The position numbers and the translations under genes were made by a program. A stretch of DNA of 59,635 nt from Bryobacterales bacterium. Lineage in GTDB: Bacteria; Acidobacteriota; Terriglobia; Bryobacterales; Bryobacteraceae. This document shows, one piece after another, positions 53,877 to 59,635 of this stretch. The notes under the pieces were generated by a model. It did no database searches, was not told where the DNA came from, and saw only the letters and a list, made by a program, of their open reading frames with translations. Positions within the stretch are counted from its first letter, which is position 1; each line of letters begins with the position of its first letter. The DNA lies in the NCBI GenBank assembly GCA_020851555.1, contig JADZCM010000014.1:1-59635 (forward strand). The letters are read 5' to 3'.

Positions 53877-55288
53877 TTCAGTTCAATCTCCTTGATGGGC
53901 GAGCCGAGCGCTGAAAGCGGCTTGCCGAAGTCCGCCGCGTTGCCTACCGCCACGATGGTGAAGTCCTCCGGCCTGAGCCGCTCCTTTGCGACGCGTAGTA
54001 TGTCGGCCTTGGTCACGGCCGCGACGGCCTTCTGGTAGCGGAAGAGGAAGTCGCGCGGGTAGCCGTAGTAGTCCAGCGTCACCAGCCGGGTCAGGGTTCT
54101 CGCCGGCCGGTCAAAGTTGAACACGAAGCTGTTCAGGACGGCGTCCTTGGCCGCCCGCAACTCCGCGTCGGCGACCTCGGCCGTGCGCATCTTCTCTATC
54201 TCCTGGCGAATCACCTCCAGCGCCTCGGTGGTCGAGGCCGATCTCACGCTGCCGGAGACGGTGAAGAGGCCCGGATGGCCGTAGTCGGCGCCCCAGTAGG
54301 CCGAGATGTCGTACGCGTATCCCAACTCCGTCCTTACGCGCTGAACCAGGCGGCTGCGGAATCCTCCGCCAAGGATGTCGGCCATCACTTCCAAAGCCGC
54401 GTAATCGCTGTCGTCCAGCGTCCCTCCGAAGTGGCCCAGAGCGAAGAACGCCTGCGTCACGTCCGGCTTGGCGGCGAAGTAGACGCCGGGCGAGGGCCGC
54501 CGGACTACTTCCGGGAACTTGGGGACCGGAGGCTGCGACACCTGCCAGTCCCCGAACAGCTTCTCCAGCCGGGCGCGCATTCCGGCCGTATCGATGTCGC
54601 CGCTCACGGCCAGCAGGATATTGGCGGGGAAGTAGTAACGGCGGTAGAAGGCGACAAGGTCGTCGCGCCCGATCCGGTCCAGGTGCTCGTTCTCGATCCT
54701 CCAGCCGTAGGGAGTCTGCTTGCCGTAAACCAGTTCGGTGAATTCCCTGCCCGCGATGGCGCCGGCCTCGTCGTTGCGCCGCGCGATAGAGCCGCGGATC
54801 TGGGTTTTGATCAGGTCGAGCTTGTCCTGGCGGAATTGCGGGCTGGCCAGGACCTCCTTGAAGACGGCCAGCACCTGGTCCGTGTTTTCCTTCAGCGCGG
54901 AGAAGGACACGCGGCCCGAGGTTTCCCCGACGGAGCTTTCCACCGACGCCGCCATTCCCTCGAGCAGTTCATCCAACTCGTCTCCCGTCCGCGCCTCAGT
55001 CCCTCCGGTGCGCATGACGGAACCGGTGATCTGCGCCAGGCCGATCTTCTCCGGCGGGTCAAACAGGTTCCCGGTCCGCACCAGGGCGAACCCGCTCACC
55101 AGCGGCAACTCGTGGTTCTCGAGGAGGTAGAGCCGCATCCCGTTGCTGAGCGTGAACGTCGCCACCTCGGGAATCTTGATCTCCTTGAGCGGGGGATACT
55201 TCAGGTCCTCTACGGAAGGCTCCCTCTGCGCCCCCAGGGAGGCAGCCAGGACCAGGCAGGCCAGGGCGACAGACTCACGGATTCTCAC
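53873..55288 (-). CDS. M16-family peptidase homologue without zinc motif (inactive partner)
   Basis: A 471-residue exported protein (signal MRIRESVALACLVLAASLGAQ). It has the two M16 alpha-beta repeats. In place of HxxEH it reads GLAQITGSVMRTGG, so zinc cannot be bound. The second half keeps the Arg/Tyr substrate-contact region GFRSRLVQRVRTELGYAYDISA. This is the standard pattern of the non-catalytic subunit, which works with an active partner, here encoded directly upstream with a 4-nt overlap. Confidence 0.9.
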   Translation of the reverse strand: MRIRESVALACLVLAASLGAQREPSVEDLKYPPLKEIKIPEVATFTLSNGMRLYLLENHELPLVSGFALVRTGNLFDPPEKIGLAQITGSVMRTGGTEARTGDELDELLEGMAASVESSVGETSGRVSFSALKENTDQVLAVFKEVLASPQFRQDKLDLIKTQIRGSIARRNDEAGAIAGREFTELVYGKQTPYGWRIENEHLDRIGRDDLVAFYRRYYFPANILLAVSGDIDTAGMRARLEKLFGDWQVSQPPVPKFPEVVRRPSPGVYFAAKPDVTQAFFALGHFGGTLDDSDYAALEVMADILGGGFRSRLVQRVRTELGYAYDISAYWGADYGHPGLFTVSGSVRSASTTEALEVIRQEIEKMRTAEVADAELRAAKDAVLNSFVFNFDRPARTLTRLVTLDYYGYPRDFLFRYQKAVAAVTKADILRVAKERLRPEDFTIVAVGNAADFGKPLSALGSPIKEIELK

Positions 55289-56784
55289 TTGTCCACCTCC
55301 GCGTCGCGCGCCGTCCAGGCGACCGTGCGCGCCTCGGGCGTAAAGTACTCTCTCGCGACCCGCTGCACGTCATCGCCCGTAACGCGCTGGATGTCCTCGA
55401 TGCCGGTGAACAGCTTGCGCCAGTCTCCGTAGTTGGCGTGGTAGTAGGTCAACTGCCCGGCCAGCCCGCTGTTGCTGTCGAGGCTCCGGATCAGGCCCGC
55501 GCGGATCTTCGTCTTGACGCGCTCCAGCGCGGCGGGGTCCACCTTCTCGCTCTTCAGCCGCTCCAGGACCCCGTAAAGGGCCTTCTCGTTCTCCTCCACC
55601 GTGTGTCCCACCGAGGGAACGGCGTAAAGCAGAAAAAGGTTGGGGTATTTGGTCGCGGGGAAAGAGGCCTCGGCCGCGGCGGCGAGGGCGATCCGGCGGT
55701 CGCGGACCAGGTCCCTATAGAGCATGCCGGTCCTCCCGCTGGAGAGCAGGGACGCGAGCACATCGAAGACCGGGTCATCCTTGTGAAGCTGGTCCGGGCG
55801 CTTGTAGCCGATTATCAGTGTCGGCTGCGCGGGCGATTCCACCAGCCCCCGGCGTTCTCCCTCCTGCTTCGGCTCCACGGTCCGCACCGGCGCCGGCGGC
55901 GGCGCTTTGGGCAAAAGCCCGAAGTACTTCTCGGCCAGCCGCTTCGCCTCGGCGGGCAGCACGTCGCCGGCGATGGCGATCGTCATGTTGACCGGAACGT
56001 AGAAAGCGCTGAAGAACTTCTCGGCGTCGCGGACCCGCAGCCCCTCGATGTCCTCGGCCCAGCCTCCCGGCATGTTGCGGTACGGGTGCGCCATGAAGGA
56101 CATGGCCAGCAGGACTTCCATGAGCTTTCCCTGGGGACTGGATTCCACCCGCATTCGCCGCTCCTCCCGGACCACGTCCCTCTCCTTGTAGAATTCGCGG
56201 AAGACGGGTGTGAGGAAGCGGCGCGACTCCAGCAGGAACCAGAGCTCGATCCGGTTGGAGGGCAGGCTGTAGAAGTAGTTGGTGGAGTCCATGCCGGTGC
56301 CGGCGTTCATGCCGACTCCGCCGTTCTCTTCAATGATGCGCACGTAGGCATTGGCGTCCACGTAGCTGGCAGCCTTCCCGATGGCGGCGTGGAGGCTGGC
56401 TTCGAGCGTCCGTATACGCTCCGGGTCCGCGCGGACACCGAGGTTGCGCTCTCCCTCCAGTTGGTCGTAGATCGCTTCCACCGCGGCCATGGCCTTCTGT
56501 TCGGATGCGAAGTCCCGCGTCCCGATCCGGCGCGTGCCCTTGAACGCCATGTGCTCGAACATGTGCGCCAGGCCCGTCTTGCCGCCCGGGTCGTCCACCG
56601 AACCCGCGTTGACGTAGGTGTGGAAGCTGACCACCGGAGCGTCATGCCTTTCCAGCACGATGAAGTGCAGGCCGTTGGCGAGGGTGAACTCGGTGACCTT
56701 CTTTTCGAACTCCTTCAGGTTCTGCGCCCGGAGCAGAAGCGTCAGGAACAGCAGGGTAAGCAGCGTGCGGACGATTGCCCTCAT
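55285..56784 (-). CDS. M16-family zinc peptidase, active subunit
   Basis: A 499-residue exported protein. ATG 56784 gives the signal sequence MRAIVRTLLTLLFLTLLLRAQ; longer frames are not supported. The inverted zinc motif H74-M-F-E77-H78 lies in GKTGLAHMFEHMAFKGT. The region YFYSLPSNRIELWFLLESRRFLTPVFREFYKERDVVREERRMRVE is strongly conserved in insulinase-type peptidases. It probably degrades peptides in the periplasm as a heterodimer with the next gene product. Confidence 0.93.
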   Translation of the reverse strand: MRAIVRTLLTLLFLTLLLRAQNLKEFEKKVTEFTLANGLHFIVLERHDAPVVSFHTYVNAGSVDDPGGKTGLAHMFEHMAFKGTRRIGTRDFASEQKAMAAVEAIYDQLEGERNLGVRADPERIRTLEASLHAAIGKAASYVDANAYVRIIEENGGVGMNAGTGMDSTNYFYSLPSNRIELWFLLESRRFLTPVFREFYKERDVVREERRMRVESSPQGKLMEVLLAMSFMAHPYRNMPGGWAEDIEGLRVRDAEKFFSAFYVPVNMTIAIAGDVLPAEAKRLAEKYFGLLPKAPPPAPVRTVEPKQEGERRGLVESPAQPTLIIGYKRPDQLHKDDPVFDVLASLLSSGRTGMLYRDLVRDRRIALAAAAEASFPATKYPNLFLLYAVPSVGHTVEENEKALYGVLERLKSEKVDPAALERVKTKIRAGLIRSLDSNSGLAGQLTYYHANYGDWRKLFTGIEDIQRVTGDDVQRVAREYFTPEARTVAWTARDAEVDK

Positions 56785-56912
56785 TATTCGTAGCGTAGCG
56801 CGAGTGCGGCTTCCGGCGGGCGGCGGGCCGGCCTTGCCCCAGAGGACATTGGGGTATGATTGCTTGTGCCGGTAACTCCGGAGAGCCGATTGAATCTGCA
56901 CGGGAGGCACAG

Positions 56913-57908
56913 ATGTTCGTGGTAACCGACGCCGGCCTGGCCACGCTGTTCTGCGTGATCACGATGCTGGGGTGGGGCTCTTGGGCGAACACACAGAAGC
57001 TGGCGGGCAAGGACAAGTGGGCGTTCCCGCTCTACTACTGGGATTACGCCATAGCCGTGTTGCTGCTGGGAGTTATCCTGGCGGCGACGCTCGGCAGCGC
57101 GGGCAGCGCCGGGATGAGTGCGGCCGAGAACGTGCGGCAGGCGGGGACCGGACAGATGCTGAGGGCGGTCTGGAGCGGCGTCCTGTTCAACGTCTCCAAC
57201 ATCCTGCTGGTCTACGCCATCGACGCGGCGGGCATGGCGGTGGCTTTCCCGATCGGCGTCGGCCTGGCGCTTGTGATCGGGACCGTAGCCTCCTATGTCC
57301 TGGCGCCCAGAGGGAACCCCGCGCTGCTGTTCACGGGCGTGGGGCTGGTGGTGTTCGCCATCGTCATGTCGGCTCTGGCCTACAGCAAGCTGCCGCGCAT
57401 CGCCGGGCGAAGCTGGGCGAAGGGCGTGGCCGCAGCGGTGCTGGCGGGGTGCCTCATGGGATTCTTCTATCCGCAACTGGCGGCCTCGATGTCGCCGGCG
57501 TTCCAGTCAACGCCGATCCGGGCGGGATTCCTGACGCCCTACGTGGCCCTGGTGTTCTTCGGCGTGGGTCACCTGGCGAGCAACCTGGTGCTCAACACGG
57601 TATTCATGCGGGCGGGCGGGTTGAGTTACGGCGACTACTTCCGGGGAACCCCGCGTCTGCATCTGCTCGGGCTGCTGGGCGGGATCATCTGGACGGTGGC
57701 TCTCGCCGCCAACGTCATCGCATCGGGCGTGGTGGGTCCGGCCATCGCCTATGCGCTGGGCCAGGGCGCGACTCTGGTCGCCGCCATCTGGGGCGTCGCC
57801 ATCTGGCGGGAATTCCGTGGCGCGCCGGGCGGGGCCGGGCGGCTCATCGCCTTGATGTTCGCCGGCTACAGTTGCGGGCTGGTCCTGGTGGGGATGGCCA
57901 CCCAATAG
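56913..57908 (+). CDS. GRP/ureide-permease-type sugar or metabolite transporter
   Basis: A 331-residue protein with about ten membrane helices. ATG 56913 follows GGGAGG; ATG 56856 in frame lacks one. Helix 1 has CVITMLGWGSWANTQKLAG, then FPLYYWDYAIAVLLLGVILA, VLFNVSNILLVYAIDAAGMAVAFPIGVGLALVIGTV and GHLASNLVLNTVFM. This matches the DMT-related GRP (glucose/rhamnose-type) and plant ureide permease group. It may bring in sugars; the substrate is unknown. Divergent from the M16 operon, whose start lies 128 bp away. Confidence 0.82.
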   Translation: MFVVTDAGLATLFCVITMLGWGSWANTQKLAGKDKWAFPLYYWDYAIAVLLLGVILAATLGSAGSAGMSAAENVRQAGTGQMLRAVWSGVLFNVSNILLVYAIDAAGMAVAFPIGVGLALVIGTVASYVLAPRGNPALLFTGVGLVVFAIVMSALAYSKLPRIAGRSWAKGVAAAVLAGCLMGFFYPQLAASMSPAFQSTPIRAGFLTPYVALVFFGVGHLASNLVLNTVFMRAGGLSYGDYFRGTPRLHLLGLLGGIIWTVALAANVIASGVVGPAIAYALGQGATLVAAIWGVAIWREFRGAPGGAGRLIALMFAGYSCGLVLVGMATQ

Positions 57909-57926
57909 GGGTGCGGGCAGGATTGC

Positions 57927-57950
57927 GGCGGGACAGGCGCTCAACCCGCC
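57927..57950. terminator. Hairpin between convergent genes
   Basis: GGCGGG and CCCGCC form a 6-bp stem with a 12-nt loop between the permease and the serine hydrolase remnant. Confidence 0.35.
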
Positions 57951-57953
57951 GGG

Positions 57954-58463
57954 TCACTCGCCGGCCAGGCGCTCCGCCAGCCCGTAGACAGCTTCCAGAT
58001 GGCCGTGGCGGTCGAGGCCGTCAACCGGCAGGGAGGTCGTGACTATAACCATCTCCCGTTCCGGCACGATGAAGATAAACTGCCCGCCGTAGCCCCACGC
58101 GTAGTAGGTCCGGCACCCGCCCAGTTCCCTGATCCACCAGCCATAGCCGTAGAGTTGTCCGCTGTAGTCCGAACGGCCACGCGGCACGAACGAAGCGCCG
58201 ATCCAGGATTCCGGCACTACCTGCCGGCCGCCGGCGCGCCCCCGCTTGAGGTACATCTCGCCAAAAGCGACCATCTGGCGCGGCGTCATGAGCATCTCGT
58301 TGCCGCCGAAGTAGATGCCTTGCGGATCCCGCGGCCACTGGGCAAAGCTGAAGCCCAGCGGCCTGGCCAGCGCCTCATTGGCGAAGGCCCACGTACTCCT
58401 GCCGCTTGCCTTGGTGAGGATGGCCGAAAGCAGGTGGTAGCCCACATTTCCATTTTGACTAGT
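57954..58463 (-). pseudogene. 3' remnant of a serine hydrolase (beta-lactamase/transpeptidase family), truncated next to IS1380
   Basis: About 165 C-terminal residues remain (GYHLLSAILTKASGRSTWAFANEALARPLGF to YYAWGYGGQFIFIVPEREMVIVTTS). They match the end of class C beta-lactamase-like hydrolases, which are usually 350-450 residues. The frame can be read upstream as far as NGNVGYHLL, i.e. just after the usual YSN motif, and then loses similarity near 58460. The SxxK nucleophile and the rest of the N-terminus are missing. No matching N-terminal part is found to the right of the IS remnant inside this window, so a deletion accompanied or followed the insertion. Confidence 0.8.
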
Positions 58464-58545
58464 TACTGATAACCTTTGATGGCCTCCGACGCCTTTATTG
58501 ATGCGGGTTTCAACGCGATGAAGACGGTCCGGAGGTCAATACCCA

Positions 58546-59333
58546 ATGGGTGAGAAACAAGATCAACCATTCCAGATCTCGTTCAACGCTTCGCTGAAGA
58601 TCGATTTCCAGGGTCGCGCGTCGCCTCGGATGGCGGCCTCATTCTGGTGCGCGAGCTGGGCGAACGTTTGGGCTTCGGCGAACTCATCGCCCAGCACCTG
58701 ACTGGCTCACGAAAAGGGAGGAACACGCAACTCCCGCTGGCGGACCTGTTGCGCCAGTCCGTCTACAGCCGCATCGCGGGCTGTGAGGACGTCAACGACG
58801 CCGAGCGGCTCTCCCAGGATCCGACGTTCCGGCTGATCGGTTCCGAGAAGATTTGGGATCGTGGGGCGGCGCTAACCTCCCGCTTGCGGACCTTTGAGAT
58901 CGAGATGCTGACCGAGAAAGAGAACTTCGGCAGCTTGGCCCGCATCAACCGCGCTCTCATCGGCAAGGCGGAAGCCCTGGAGGCGCGCGGCGTGAGGTAC
59001 GCCATTCGCATCCCGGCCAACGACCGCCTGGAGCGGGACATCGCGGAATTGCTGACCCGTCCGGTGGGGCGCCCCAGCCACAAGCCGGTGGTCTGGTATG
59101 AGAGCTTTCTGTACCAGGCAGCGAGTTGAAAGACGGCACGGCGGGTGACGCTGCCGAAGAAGCTCAAGAACTGGTCGCTGACCAGCTTGCAGCAACGGCT
59201 GGTGAAGACCGGAGGCAGGCTGGTCAAGCATGCCCGGTACTACTGGCTGATGCTGGCCGGGAGCCATCTCACACGGCGGCTGTTTGGGAGCATGGTACGG
59301 CGGATCGGTGCGCTGGCGGTGGCGAGCGGTTAA
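58546..59333 (+). pseudogene. Decayed IS1380-family transposase gene (frameshift, stop, two internal deletions)
   Basis: The product starts MGEKQDQPFQISFNASLKIDFQG, loses one base near 58611-58614, then continues in another frame as SDGGLILVRELGERLGFGEL, LLRQSVYSRIAGCEDVNDAERLSQDPTFRLIGSEKIW. After GKAEA it jumps to LEARGVRYAIRIPAND; in full-length members about 100 residues with the catalytic aspartates lie between. A TGA at 59127-59129 replaces the expected Trp codon in QAASWKTARR. Then most of the next ~90 residues are gone before NWSLTSLQQRLVKTGGRLVKHARYYW. It cannot make transposase. Comparison is with remembered family sequence. Confidence 0.85.
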
Positions 59334-59635
59334 AGAGCGGCGAGGGGAGCCGGGAAATAAATGCGACCAAGGAGGTTGAGGGCCGGAGAGGCGTTTGTGG
59401 AATGCGTTAAAAAGACGGGGCCTCCCGGTTTTGGATTTTCGACAAGGCGACACCTCCAGGATTTGGACACGAAAGACGACTCCCGAAGGGCAAAACTGTG
59501 CCTCGGAGTATCAACTGGGTGTATACTGTCCGACAATGAGAACCTAAGATGGAAATCCCGGCTGAATGGACAGATCCGTCCGGGCAAGGTATTCGACCTG
59601 GTGTTGCCGCTGGACTAAATCGCGGAGGGGTATCG
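59334..59635. other. Non-coding 3' flank of the IS1380 remnant; no gene supported
   Basis: Short open frames exist but none has a recognisable domain, signal peptide or good ribosome site. The stretch up to at least ~59470 probably still belongs to the decayed element, but I could not find a right inverted repeat matching any sequence near 58460-58545, so the element's ends stay unplaced. Confidence 0.5.

Noticed and set aside
59361..59618. 85-codon plus-strand open frame at the right edge
   Set aside because: It lies in the probable tail of the IS1380 remnant, with no domain, signal or ribosome site.

Overview
The window is G+C-rich chromosomal DNA, densely coded on both strands, with gene content typical of a soil Acidobacteriota of the Bryobacterales / Candidatus Solibacter type. 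Signs are an extended MoxR-VWA ('Bat-like') operon with DUF4159 and DUF4175-like members, a PEGA-tailed Ser/Thr kinase, several Tat-exported TIM-barrel proteins, a secreted M16 protease pair, and IS1380 elements. This placement is inference from gene content; no rRNA or tRNA gene is visible.

Layout. 1-5.5 kb (+): end of a YfhO-type membrane protein, an Nramp metal transporter fused to a universal stress domain, and a secreted metzincin coupled to a small secreted protein. 5.5-21.0 kb (-): a WD40-like (PD40) exported protein, then an eight-gene operon read right to left: DUF4159 protein, membrane VWA/amidotransferase-like protein, caspase-fold (C13-like) protein, TPR gluzincin, MoxR ATPase, DUF58, BatA-type VWA protein and a 1220-residue DUF4175-like protein with a Gln/Gly-rich tail. 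Three of its junctions are 4-nt ATGA overlaps. 21.2-24.5 kb: a B12-binding-type radical SAM protein, a sugar isomerase-like TIM barrel, a 7Fe-type ferredoxin and a probably leaderless hypothetical gene. 24.6-32.6 kb (-): two TPR proteins, a class A PBP, a small membrane protein, proline dehydrogenase, RmuC and a PAP2 phosphatase.

32.7-34.5 kb is a complete IS1380-family element with 19-bp terminal inverted repeats and a 5-bp target duplication. 34.5-41 kb: MGDG-synthase-like glycosyltransferase, EamA transporter, M23 endopeptidase with a good sigma-70 promoter, a SIRT5-like sirtuin, WbuC-like cupin, EEP-family hydrolase and FtsY. 41-53 kb: CBM9-like protein, exported TIM barrels, PEGA kinase, fused E1 alpha-beta 2-oxoacid dehydrogenase, three small unknowns, an exported mannonate-dehydratase-like protein, BadF-type kinase, Pgk, MsrA and a KDG-type sugar kinase. 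53-57.9 kb: a LolA-like protein with an inactive/active M16 pair, and a GRP/ureide-type permease. 58-59.3 kb: a serine hydrolase truncated next to a badly decayed IS1380 copy.

The most interesting system is the 7.2-21.0 kb operon. It joins a MoxR AAA+ ATPase and several VWA membrane proteins to two peptidase-fold proteins, one of which appears to have lost its catalytic cysteine. Many start codons were moved inward to agree with signal peptides, Shine-Dalgarno sequences or gene overlaps; each such choice is stated in its entry.
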